Shown here piece after piece: positions 6,649 to 13,798 of a DNA stretch of 16,642 nt (positions are counted from its first letter, which is position 1; each line of letters begins with the position of its first letter). The stretch is from assembly GCA_900539715.1 (NCBI GenBank), contig UQDA01000040.1, forward strand, positions 1 to 16,642, in the 5' to 3' direction. Below the pieces are notes generated by a model. It did no database searches. It saw only the letters and a list, made by a program, of their open reading frames with translations, and was not told the DNA's origin. This stretch comes from an uncultured Lachnospiraceae bacterium. GTDB lineage: Bacteria; Bacillota; Clostridia; Lachnospirales; Lachnospiraceae. The translations under genes and the position numbers were made by a program.

Positions 6649-7716
6649 ATGGCTATCAAAAGCTTGATTATCAATCCCGGCTCCACATCTACCAAGATAG
6701 GTGTGTTTGAGGACGAAACACTGTTATTTGACGAAACACTGCGCCACTCCACAGAGGAGATTGCAAGCTATGCTTCCATCATCGACCAGAAGGATTTCAG
6801 AAAGAACATCATTTTGAACTTCCTTCAGGATAAGGGCTTTGATGTGAAGAGCTTTGATGTGATCGTAGGCAGAGGTGGTCTGTTAAAACCCATTCCGGGC
6901 GGCACATATACGGTCAGCGATGAGTTGCTGGCTGACTTAAAAGCAGGTGTTCAGGGACAGCACGCTTCTAATCTGGGCGGCATTCTGGCACGCGAGATCG
7001 GCGATGAAATCGGCGTTCCTTCCTATATCGTTGACCCTGTAGTTGTAGATGAGCTGGAGCCTGTGGCACGTCTGTCCGGTATGCCCGAGCTTCCCAGAAG
7101 GAGCATCTTCCATGCGCTCAACCAGAAGGCTGTAGCAAGAAGATATGCCAAAGAGCACGGCGTAAAATACGAAGACTTAAACCTCATCGTGATACATCTG
7201 GGCGGCGGCGTTTCCGTAGGCGCACACAGCAACGGCAGAGTAGTTGATGTCAACAACATCTTAGACGGTGAAGGCGCATTCTCTCCCGAGAGAGCGGGCA
7301 CTGTACCGGTTGGCGACCTCGTCAAAATGTGCTACTCCGGTAAGTATACCGAGAAGGAAGTTTATAAGAAGATCTGCGGTAACGGCGGTCTGAATGCTTA
7401 TCTGCATACCAATGATTTCCGCGATATGCAGAATGCGGCAGAGGCAGGCGATGAGAATGCTGCTCTCGTAAGAGATGCATTCTTCTATCAGATCGCGAAG
7501 GATGCAGGCGCTATGGCGGCTGTATTGAACGGCAAGGTAGACCAGATCGTTCTGACGGGCGGTATCGCATATGCTCCCGTGACAAAGCAGATGCTGGAAG
7601 AGAAGCTTGGCTGGATAGCTCCTTTCACCGTATATCCCGGCGAGGACGAGCTGCTGGCTCTGGCGCAGGGCGCTCTGCGTGTGATGAACGGCGAAGAGGC
7701 TGCAAAAGAATATTAA
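6649..7716 (+). CDS. buk: Butyrate kinase
   Basis: Converts butyryl phosphate and ADP to butyrate and ATP, the energy-yielding last step of the butyrate pathway. The 355-residue protein belongs to the acetate/butyrate kinase (ASKHA) family and has the shorter butyrate-kinase length (acetate kinases are about 400). Visible: phosphate-binding INPGSTSTKIGVFED (8-22), GRGGLLKPIPGGTYTV (74-89), HLGGGVSVGAHSNGRVVDVN (183-202), LDGEGAFSPERAGTVPVGDL (205-224) and LTGGIAYA in the C-terminal half. AAGAGGAGA precedes the ATG. It follows ptb in the same transcript and ends before a strong terminator. It could also accept branched acyl phosphates. Confidence 0.95.
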   Translation: MAIKSLIINPGSTSTKIGVFEDETLLFDETLRHSTEEIASYASIIDQKDFRKNIILNFLQDKGFDVKSFDVIVGRGGLLKPIPGGTYTVSDELLADLKAGVQGQHASNLGGILAREIGDEIGVPSYIVDPVVVDELEPVARLSGMPELPRRSIFHALNQKAVARRYAKEHGVKYEDLNLIVIHLGGGVSVGAHSNGRVVDVNNILDGEGAFSPERAGTVPVGDLVKMCYSGKYTEKEVYKKICGNGGLNAYLHTNDFRDMQNAAEAGDENAALVRDAFFYQIAKDAGAMAAVLNGKVDQIVLTGGIAYAPVTKQMLEEKLGWIAPFTVYPGEDELLALAQGALRVMNGEEAAKEY

Positions 7717-7744
7717 TGGCTGTCCGCAGGACTCAGACTATAAG

Positions 7745-7772
7745 AAAGGAATCGCTTCGGCGGTTCCTTTTT
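7745..7772 (+). terminator. Intrinsic terminator of ptb-buk
   Basis: AAAGGAATCGC (7745-7755) pairs with GCGGTTCCTTT (7760-7770), with one G-U pair, around a UUCG tetraloop, and ends in T5 (7768-7772). It lies 28 bases after the buk stop. Confidence 0.92.
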
Positions 7773-7806
7773 GGCTTGCGCATATTTGCACAGAAGGCGC
7801 GCCTCG

Positions 7807-7853
7807 TTTCATACTATTTCAGATTTTTCTCCAAATATGAAGAAAGTATGAAA
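7807..7853. repeat. Long imperfect inverted repeat upstream of the secA promoter
   Basis: TTTCATACT (7807-7815) is a perfect reverse complement of AGTATGAAA (7845-7853), with weaker pairing inside. It lies between the buk terminator and the secA promoter in an AT-rich stretch. It is not followed by a T-run on the plus strand. It could be a protein-binding site or a leftover structure. Confidence 0.4.
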
Positions 7854-7891
7854 AAAATTGTAACAAGCGCCATTCCAAAGCCGCGTCTGCC

Positions 7892-7920
7892 TTGCAATTT
7901 TAGCACCCATCTGATAGAAT
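7892..7920 (+). promoter_or_regulatory. Promoter of secA-prfB
   Basis: TTGCAA (7892-7897) and TAGAAT (7915-7920) are 17 bases apart, placing transcription start near 7927, about 48 bases before the secA start codon. A small GCGC/GCGC hairpin (7942-7953) lies in the leader. Confidence 0.7.
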
Positions 7921-7974
7921 AAACGATAGGTTTTATTTTGAGCGCATCTGCGCAATTGAATGGAGAAAAAACAG

Positions 7975-10542
7975 ATGAATGTCATTGAGAAAGTTTTTGG
8001 AACGCATAGTGAAAGAGAACTGAAACGCATCATGCCTATCGTGGATAAGATAGAGTCTTTGAGAGACGGCATGATGGCGCTCAGCGATGAGCAGCTGCGG
8101 GATAAGACGAAAGAATATAAAAACAGGCTGGCAAACGGCGAGACGCTCGACGACCTTTTGCCGGAAGCTTTTGCGACAGTAAGGGAGGCTGGCCGCCGCG
8201 TGCTGAATATGGAGCATTTCCGCGTCCAGCTGATAGGCGGTATCATTCTGCATCAGGGACGTATTGCGGAGATGAGAACGGGCGAAGGAAAGACGCTCGT
8301 ATCTACCCTTCCCGCATACTTAAATGCTCTGGAAGGCAAAGGCGTCCATGTCGTTACGGTCAACGATTACCTGGCTGCCCGTGATGCGGAGTGGATGGGA
8401 GCGATTCATGAATTTTTAGGCCTCAAGGTCGGCATTGTATTGAACAGCATGAAGCCGGAGGAAAGAAAGGCGGCATATGCCTGCGATATCACCTATGTGA
8501 CGAACAACGAGCTGGGATTTGACTATCTGCGTGATAACATGGCTATTTATAAAGAACAGCTTGTGCTGCGCGACCTGCATTATGCCATCATTGACGAAGT
8601 CGATTCCGTTTTAATTGATGAGGCGCGTACCCCGCTGATCATTTCCGGTCAGAGCGGCAAGTCCACAAGCCTGTATGAGGCGTGCGACATTCTGGCAAGA
8701 CAGTTGAAGCGCGGCGACGATGTAGGAGAGTTTTCCAAAATGGATGCTATCATGGGCATCGAGCAGGAGGAGAACGGCGACTTTGTTGTAAATGAGAAGG
8801 ACAAGGTGCTTAACCTGACTGCGGAAGGTATCGCCAAGGTAGAGAAGTTTTTCCATATCGAAAATCTGGCGGATCCGGATAATCTGGAGATACAGAACAA
8901 CATCATCCTGGCACTGCGCGCGCATAATCTGATGCACCGCGATAAGGATTATGTCGTAAAAGATGATCAGGTGCTTATCGTAGATGAGTTTACAGGGCGT
9001 ATCATGCCCGGACGGCGTTATTCAGACGGTCTGCATCAGGCGATAGAGGCAAAGGAGCATGTGAAGGTAAAACGTGAGAGCAAGACGCTTGCAACCATCA
9101 CCTTCCAGAACTTCTTTAATAAATTTGAGAAGAAATCCGGTATGACCGGTACTGCACTGACAGAGGAAAAGGAATTCCGTGATATTTACGGAATGGACGT
9201 TATCGAAATTCCAACGAACCGTCCTGTCATCCGTAAGGATCTGCATGATGCGGTTTATAAGACGAAGAAGGAAAAGCTCCATGCAATCGTGGAGGCTGTA
9301 AAGGAAGCTCATGCAAAGGGGCAGCCGGTACTTGTCGGCACGATAACAATAGAATCTTCAGAGGAGATTTCCGGGATGCTGCGCCGCGAAGGAATCCAGC
9401 ACAAGGTGCTGAATGCGAAATTCCATGAGCTGGAAGCGGAGATAGTTGCGGATGCCGGTATCCATGGAGCGGTTACGATAGCAACGAATATGGCTGGTCG
9501 CGGTACGGATATCAAGCTGGACGAGGCTTCCAGAGCGGCGGGCGGTTTAAAGATAATCGGTACGGAGAGACATGAATCCCGCCGTATTGATAATCAGCTG
9601 CGCGGACGTGCAGGACGTCAGGGAGATCCCGGTGAATCCCGTTTTTATATTTCGCTGGAAGACGACCTGATGCGTCTGTTTGGTTCTGAGAAGATGATAA
9701 CCATGTTCAATGCGCTGGGTATCCCGGAAGGTCAGGAGATAGAGCACAAGATGCTGACCAAGGCGATAGAGAATGCCCAGAAGAAGATCGAGGGCAATAA
9801 CTTCGGCATCCGTAAGAATCTGCTGGAGTATGACGAGGTTATGAACGAGCAGAGGGAGATCATCTATGCGGAGCGCCGCAGAGTGCTGGACGGCGAGAGC
9901 ATGCGCGACGTGATATATAAGATGATAACCGATATCGTAGAAAATACCGTGGATATGGTAATCGGGGAAGAGAATGATCCGGATGAATGGAATCTGAATG
10001 AATTAAATTCCCTTCTGCTTCCTGTTATCCCGCTTGCACCGATTACAAAAGAGCGTATCACAAAGCCGAAAAAAGACAGCTTAAAGCAGCAGCTTAAAGA
10101 AGAGGCTGTGAAGTTCTATGAGACAAAAGAGGCGGAGTTCCCTGAAGCGGAGATGATACGTGAAGCAGAGCGTGTGATACTGTTAAAGGTCATTGACCGC
10201 AAGTGGATGACGCATATCGATGATATGGACCAGCTTCGCCAGGGTATCGGTCTTCAGGCGTACGGTCAGAGAGATCCGCTGGTTGAGTACAAGATGAGCG
10301 GTTACGAGATGTTTGAAAATATGACGGAGGGCATCAAGGAGGATACCGTCCGTGTGCTCTGCCATATCCGTATTGAGCAGAAAGTAGAGCGCGAGCAGGT
10401 TGCAAAGGTGACCGGAACAAACAAAGATGAGACCGGCCCGAGAAAACCCGTAAAACGTGAACACATGAAGGTTTATCCTAATGATCCTTGTCCGTGTGGC
10501 AGCGGCAAGAAGTACAAAAACTGCTGCGGACGTAATAACTGA
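7975..10542 (+). CDS. secA: Preprotein translocase ATPase SecA
   Basis: Motor ATPase that drives unfolded preproteins through SecYEG at the inner face of the membrane. The ATG at 7975 gives 855 residues starting MNVIEKVFGTHSEREL, the usual SecA N-terminus, with GGAGA (7962-7966) eight bases upstream; an ATG at 7960 adds five residues but lacks an RBS. Seen in order: Walker A GEGKT (103-107), DEVDSVLIDEARTP (207-220) with the DEAD-type box, helicase-like TNMAGRGTDIKL (504-515) and LRGRAGRQGDPG (543-554), and the C-terminal zinc-binding SecB/lipid tail with Cys839, Cys841, Cys850 and Cys851. The protein looks complete. prfB follows after 19 bases, the common secA-prfB order in Firmicutes. It ends with tandem TGA TAA. 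Confidence 0.97.
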   Translation: MNVIEKVFGTHSERELKRIMPIVDKIESLRDGMMALSDEQLRDKTKEYKNRLANGETLDDLLPEAFATVREAGRRVLNMEHFRVQLIGGIILHQGRIAEMRTGEGKTLVSTLPAYLNALEGKGVHVVTVNDYLAARDAEWMGAIHEFLGLKVGIVLNSMKPEERKAAYACDITYVTNNELGFDYLRDNMAIYKEQLVLRDLHYAIIDEVDSVLIDEARTPLIISGQSGKSTSLYEACDILARQLKRGDDVGEFSKMDAIMGIEQEENGDFVVNEKDKVLNLTAEGIAKVEKFFHIENLADPDNLEIQNNIILALRAHNLMHRDKDYVVKDDQVLIVDEFTGRIMPGRRYSDGLHQAIEAKEHVKVKRESKTLATITFQNFFNKFEKKSGMTGTALTEEKEFRDIYGMDVIEIPTNRPVIRKDLHDAVYKTKKEKLHAIVEAVKEAHAKGQPVLVGTITIESSEEISGMLRREGIQHKVLNAKFHELEAEIVADAGIHGAVTIATNMAGRGTDIKLDEASRAAGGLKIIGTERHESRRIDNQLRGRAGRQGDPGESRFYISLEDDLMRLFGSEKMITMFNALGIPEGQEIEHKMLTKAIENAQKKIEGNNFGIRKNLLEYDEVMNEQREIIYAERRRVLDGESMRDVIYKMITDIVENTVDMVIGEENDPDEWNLNELNSLLLPVIPLAPITKERITKPKKDSLKQQLKEEAVKFYETKEAEFPEAEMIREAERVILLKVIDRKWMTHIDDMDQLRQGIGLQAYGQRDPLVEYKMSGYEMFENMTEGIKEDTVRVLCHIRIEQKVEREQVAKVTGTNKDETGPRKPVKREHMKVYPNDPCPCGSGKKYKNCCGRNN

Positions 10543-10561
10543 TAAAGAATGGAAGGTTAGT

Positions 10562-11692
10562 ATGGCGATTGTAGAATTAGACCAGATGAAGTTCGAGCTG
10601 ACAGGCTATGAAAATACCCTTCATGAAGTGAAGGATTCTCTGGATTTAGACAGTAAGAAAAAGCGGATAGAAGAGTTGGAGATGGAAATGGAGGCACCGG
10701 GATTTTGGGACGACCCGGACAGCTCTAACCGCAAGATGAAGGAACTCAAAAATTTAAAGGATACGGCTGAACTGTGTGATAAGCTGGAAATGCAGTATTC
10801 CGACATCCTGATGCTCATCGAGATGGGACATGAAGAAGAGGACCCCGAGATGGTAGGAGAAATCCGGGCGGAACTGGATGAGTTTATTGAGGAGCTGGAT
10901 GAGCTGCGCGTGAGCACGCTGCTTTCCGGTGAATATGACAGAGATAATGCAATTTTAAAATTAAATGCAGGAGCAGGCGGCACAGAAAGCTGCGACTGGT
11001 GCGGCATGCTGTATCGCATGTATACGCGCTGGGCGGAGAAAAAAGGATTTTCTGTGGAGGTACTGGATTATCTGGACGGTGAAGAAGCGGGCATCAAATC
11101 CGTTACTTTCCAGATAAACGGTGAAAACGCTTACGGATACTTAAAATCTGAGAAGGGCGTTCACCGTCTCGTGCGTATTTCGCCGTTCAACGCGCAGGGC
11201 AAGCGCCAGACCTCTTTCGTATCTCTGGATGTTATGCCGGATATCGAAGAAGATGTGGACGTTGAGATAAACCCCGACGACCTGCGCATCGATACCTATC
11301 GAAGCAGCGGCGCAGGCGGTCAGCACATCAATAAGACGTCGTCTGCTATCCGTATCACGCACCTGCCGACAGGTATTGTCGTACAGTGTCAGAATGAGCG
11401 TTCCCAGTTCCAGAACAAGGATAAGGCGATGCAGATGCTGAAAGCAAAGCTGTATCTGATGAAGCAGGAGGAGAATGCGGAGAAGCTTTCCGATATCCGC
11501 GGCGAAGTCAAGGATATTGCATGGGGCAACCAGATACGTTCCTATGTGCTGCAGCCGTACAAGCTTGTTAAGGATCTGCGTACGAATCAGGAAGTGGCGA
11601 ATGCCGACGGAGTGCTGGACGGCGGGCTCGACCCTTTCATCAACGCGTATCTGAAATGGATCAATACAAAGGATAAGGCGCAGGAAGAATAA
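10562..11692 (+). CDS. prfB: Peptide chain release factor 2, without programmed frameshift
   Basis: Releases the finished peptide at UGA and UAA codons. The protein is 376 residues from the ATG at 10562, preceded by GGAAGG at 10551-10556. The anticodon-like SPF tripeptide (207-209, in VRISPFNAQGKRQ) marks it as RF2, and GGQ (252-254, in SSGAGGQHINKTSSAIR) is the catalytic loop for peptidyl-tRNA hydrolysis. The N-terminal helical part (DLDSKKKRIEELEMEMEAPG, about 28-47) aligns with the place where many bacteria have an in-frame UGA and +1 frameshift. Here the codons read straight through (TCT CTG GAT TTA GAC), with no CTTTGA site. The open frame continues upstream into the secA end, but no better start is seen there. 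Confidence 0.96.
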   Translation: MAIVELDQMKFELTGYENTLHEVKDSLDLDSKKKRIEELEMEMEAPGFWDDPDSSNRKMKELKNLKDTAELCDKLEMQYSDILMLIEMGHEEEDPEMVGEIRAELDEFIEELDELRVSTLLSGEYDRDNAILKLNAGAGGTESCDWCGMLYRMYTRWAEKKGFSVEVLDYLDGEEAGIKSVTFQINGENAYGYLKSEKGVHRLVRISPFNAQGKRQTSFVSLDVMPDIEEDVDVEINPDDLRIDTYRSSGAGGQHINKTSSAIRITHLPTGIVVQCQNERSQFQNKDKAMQMLKAKLYLMKQEENAEKLSDIRGEVKDIAWGNQIRSYVLQPYKLVKDLRTNQEVANADGVLDGGLDPFINAYLKWINTKDKAQEE

Positions 11693-11760
11693 GCTGTTAA
11701 TAAAACAGTGTGCATGATTGTGTTTTTTATTCAATAGAAAAGGAATTTTCCTGTCGAAAA

Positions 11761-11820
11761 AAAGGTCTGGCCGGTTGCTCTCTTTTATTATAAGAGGCTG
11801 TCCGGTCAGACCTTTTTATT
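11761..11820. terminator. Bidirectional intrinsic terminator between prfB and the DUF975 gene
   Basis: AAAGGTCTGGCCGG (11761-11774) pairs with CCGGTCAGACCTTT (11802-11815), 14 bp with one G-U pair, and a nested CTCTT/AAGAG stem (11780-11784 with 11792-11796). A T-run follows on the plus strand (11813-11817) and an A-run precedes (11757-11763), giving a T-run on the minus strand as well. It can serve both prfB and the convergent DUF975 gene. Confidence 0.9.
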
Positions 11821-11856
11821 TGATGGAGCGTATATTTTTTTGTCTGGAAAGACGGA

Positions 11857-12576
11857 TCAATCTGACTGACCGCCTCCCACAAGATCCAGATAGAAGCAGG
11901 CGAGTGTCTGCTGACGGTACGGATAAACATAGAGCATTCCGATGCCGCAGGTAAAAAATGCGGCGAATGTCCAGGGCAGGAAGCTGAGCAGTAAGACAAA
12001 ATAGCGCCATTTGTGCCCTTTCATCATCCGTCTGGAGCGGGCGAGACACTCCCTTGCGGTCAGCTCCGGGAAGTCCAGCATGATAAAAAATACCTGAGAA
12101 TATAAAATCCTGACAAACAGGGCTATCGGAAAGAGCAAAAGCAGCGCTGCCAGCGAGCCGTACAGCCATGACAGCTTAAGTGTCGAAACATAGCGGTTTA
12201 ATAAGAGCTGCGGGATAAGCTCGGGAAGGAGCATGAGCAGGGAAGGGAAAAGCTGTATCTGTATCGCTTTCCAGGGTTCATGCCAGAAACCGGTAAAAAT
12301 GCCGCCGGCATACACCTGTTGCCCGCAGGCGTTGCTCAAAAACAGCCATGCGATGCCAACCTTGAATACGGCGAAGAAAACGCCGATGGCAAAGTTGATT
12401 CCATAATACAGGAACGTGCCGAAGGGCGGGGATATCTGAATCAGCGCCGAGGGGGCGACGATCATGTATTCCAGCAGCGACAGCGATAAAAATGCGCTGG
12501 CAAGGGGCAGATAATGCCCCAGAAGGGCCTGCCGTGCGCTCGCCTTTAGGGAAGCGCGGGAAGCGAATCGTTTCAT
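11857..12576 (-). CDS. DUF975 family integral membrane protein
   Basis: Membrane protein of 239 residues and unknown function. Hydrophobic segments are seen at about 23-48, 54-82, 106-128, 137-165 and 192-218, so four to six membrane passes. The C-terminal family marks are clear: LDFPELTARECLARSRRMMK (167-186) followed by GHKWRYFVLLLSFLPW, then GIGMLYVYPYRQQTLACFYL (211-230) and a short polar tail. AGAGGT lies ahead of the ATG. It follows the DUF4190-like gene by 27 bases and is probably transcribed from the promoter at 13050-13078. Both genes encode membrane proteins with small polar tails, so a shared envelope role is possible but unproven. Confidence 0.85.
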   Translation of the reverse strand: MKRFASRASLKASARQALLGHYLPLASAFLSLSLLEYMIVAPSALIQISPPFGTFLYYGINFAIGVFFAVFKVGIAWLFLSNACGQQVYAGGIFTGFWHEPWKAIQIQLFPSLLMLLPELIPQLLLNRYVSTLKLSWLYGSLAALLLLFPIALFVRILYSQVFFIMLDFPELTARECLARSRRMMKGHKWRYFVLLLSFLPWTFAAFFTCGIGMLYVYPYRQQTLACFYLDLVGGGQSD

Positions 12577-12603
12577 ATGACAGTTACCTCTTGTTTCTAA
12601 AGT

Positions 12604-13002
12604 TTATTGGGGAGATGCCGTTTCGGGAAACAGGCTGTCGGGGTCGATGCCGTAGCTTTCAAGTATCTCATCGGCAGTCAGCCCTGTCATCTGTTCGTAG
12701 GTCTGGTTCATCATATCCCAGTATTGCTGCAGCGTTTCGGGAGAGGAAAAAACAACATAAAAGGCAAATACTCCGACAGCCAGATTGATGACAATAGCGC
12801 TGGAGGAGACGATAAGTCCCGCAAGCGCATTGTTTGACAGCTTCTGGCTCCCACGGGATAAGAGACCGAGAAAGATAGAAAGGATGCCGAAAAAAACGGG
12901 AATCACAACAGTCATGGTCAGTGTGCTGGCGATAGCAACAATCGCAAGAACCAGCGAGGCAGCCGCAAAACCGCTGCCGGGCGGTTTGGTTTTAGGATAC
13001 AT
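12604..13002 (-). CDS. Small membrane protein, DUF4190-like
   Basis: Protein of 132 residues from the ATG whose complement is 13000-13002, with AGGAGG eight bases upstream. A longer reading from 13059 would begin inside the promoter region and is rejected. The N-terminus is short and proline/lysine-rich (MYPKTKPPGSG). It is followed by a hydrophobic hairpin at about 12-47 ending GILSIFLGLLSRGSQK, which is the DUF4190 style, and a second segment at about 58-86 (NALAGLIVSSSAIVINLAVG). The last 45 residues are polar and acidic (QYWDMMNQTYEQMTG, then ADEILESYGIDPDSLF) and probably lie outside the membrane. Function unknown; first gene of the pair with the DUF975 gene. Confidence 0.8.
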   Translation of the reverse strand: MYPKTKPPGSGFAAASLVLAIVAIASTLTMTVVIPVFFGILSIFLGLLSRGSQKLSNNALAGLIVSSSAIVINLAVGVFAFYVVFSSPETLQQYWDMMNQTYEQMTGLTADEILESYGIDPDSLFPETASPQ

Positions 13003-13049
13003 AAAAAAGCCCTCCTGTATGGGGTAAAGATGATATGATATCGTAAGAC

Positions 13050-13078
13050 ATTCTAGCACTTTTCAGGGGGTGTTACAA
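13050..13078 (-). promoter_or_regulatory. Promoter of the DUF4190/DUF975 pair
   Basis: On the minus strand TTGTAA (13073-13078) and TAGAAT (13050-13055) are 17 bases apart. The start codon lies about 48 bases beyond the -10. It is back to back with the tRNA-Arg promoter, with 38 bases between the -35 boxes. Confidence 0.7.
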
Positions 13079-13116
13079 GTGTCGAAAAAACCTGTAAAAA
13101 AATTTTAAAATAGTGC

Positions 13117-13145
13117 TTGACTTTTTAGATGAAACGCGATAGAAT
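13117..13145 (+). promoter_or_regulatory. Promoter of tRNA-Arg
   Basis: TTGACT (13117-13122) and TAGAAT (13140-13145) are 17 bases apart, about 42 bases before the tRNA 5' end. Confidence 0.75.
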
Positions 13146-13187
13146 AATCTACGTTGCAAGGGACACGAGATGTTCCAAAGCAAGGAT

Positions 13188-13261
<74 letters not shown>

Positions 13262-13270
13262 CTAAGTTGA

Positions 13271-13300
13271 GAGTCTGTGAAGTATCACAGGCTCTTTTTT
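13271..13300 (+). terminator. Intrinsic terminator of tRNA-Arg
   Basis: GAGTCTGTGA (13271-13280) pairs with TCACAGGCTC (13285-13294), one G-U pair, loop AGTA, followed by T6 (13295-13300). Confidence 0.93.
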
Positions 13301-13399
13301 GCTTGATGGGAAATTTGATTTCATATCGTATAATAAAACACAACTGTATGTCCGGCGCGGGAACAGTTTTTGTGCGGCGGTATTTGGGGGCGTGACGGA

Positions 13400-13532
13400 T
13401 GCCGCAGAAAGACGGCGCAGAAAAGAGTTGATGGAGCGGATGGAGAGGATGCTGGATGCATTGGGGAATCTGGTGGACAACGCTATAAAATATACGGAGA
13501 GCGGCTCGGTGCGCGTGAGCGTTACGGAATAA
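13400..13532 (+). pseudogene. Relic of a sensor histidine kinase (N-box of the ATPase domain)
   Basis: The frame ends LDALGNLVDNAIKYTESGSV plus RVSVTE and a stop at 13530-13532. LxNLVDNAIKYT is the N-box of HATPase_c domains in sensor kinases, where one of the asparagines binds Mg-ATP. Everything else of a kinase (sensor, HisKA, G boxes) is missing. The residues before it (ERRRRKELMERMERM) are charged and may be out-of-context kinase sequence; their origin is unclear, as is the left edge. The frame stays open upstream to about 13299 but runs out of the tRNA terminator, so it is not a real gene start. I read this as the remnant of a deleted two-component/ABC transporter locus. Confidence 0.65.
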
Positions 13533-13696
13533 TGATGTATGAGAGCAAGGCGAAGGTACGGGCGGATTTCAGACAGTTCCAGGGCATGTTCGCAGTGATG
13601 GGCGGCACGCTCTGTGCGGTGATCGGTATCGTGGGAGTGCTGAACTTTTTAAATGCGGTCATGACCGGGATATTGTCGCGGCTGAGGGAGTTTTAG
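13532..13696 (+). pseudogene. Relic of an FtsX/MacB-like ABC transporter permease
   Basis: The 54-residue frame begins at an ATG that overlaps the stop of the kinase relic (TAATG). It contains GTLCAVIGIVGVLNFLNAVM (25-44) and then TGILSRLREF. This strongly resembles the last-but-one membrane helix of FtsX-like permeases, in which a GxxNFxN-xxxTxIxxRxxE stretch leads to a further soluble part and final helices. Those later parts are missing, and the frame stops right after the RLREF residues. A short tail upstream (ESKAKVRADFRQFQGMF) fits the preceding permease part. Sensor kinase plus ABC permease is the gene content of BceRS-BceAB-like peptide-sensing loci, so both relics may come from one such locus after an internal deletion. 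Confidence 0.65.
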
Positions 13697-13733
13697 GAAA
13701 CGGCGTGCAGGGATTAAAAAATAAAAAAGAGCC

Positions 13734-13762
13734 GTATATTTTTCATGCCGGAGGCAATACTA
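13734..13762 (+). promoter_or_regulatory. Possible forespore (sigma-F/G type) promoter of the small gene
   Basis: GTATA (13734-13738) is followed after 17 bases by AATACTA (13756-13762). Bacillus sigma-G promoters have a G-(A/T/C)-A-T-R element and a C-A-T-n-n-T-A element about 17-18 bases apart; this fits except for the first base of the -10. The wider GGCAATACTA also fits the sigma-F -10 pattern. I see no good sigma-A promoter here. This is a pattern match only. Confidence 0.4.
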
Positions 13763-13798
13763 GTCGTGTAACCAAAACATGACAGGAGGAACAAAACA

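Noticed and set aside
7716..7922. Plus-strand open frame starting at the buk stop (68 codons)
   Set aside because: It reads through the buk terminator, an inverted repeat and the secA promoter; no RBS and no recognisable product.
11141..11734. Minus-strand open frame opposite prfB (197 codons)
   Set aside because: prfB is unmistakable; no RBS and no family marks on the opposite strand.
12604..13059. Longer form of the DUF4190-like protein starting at 13059
   Set aside because: The extra 19 codons begin at the promoter -10 region and lack an RBS; the ATG at 13000-13002 has a perfect AGGAGG.
13303..13334. TTGATG and TATAAT as a promoter in front of the kinase relic
   Set aside because: A perfect TATAAT (13329-13334), but the only -35-like hexamer is 20 bases away and no intact gene follows.
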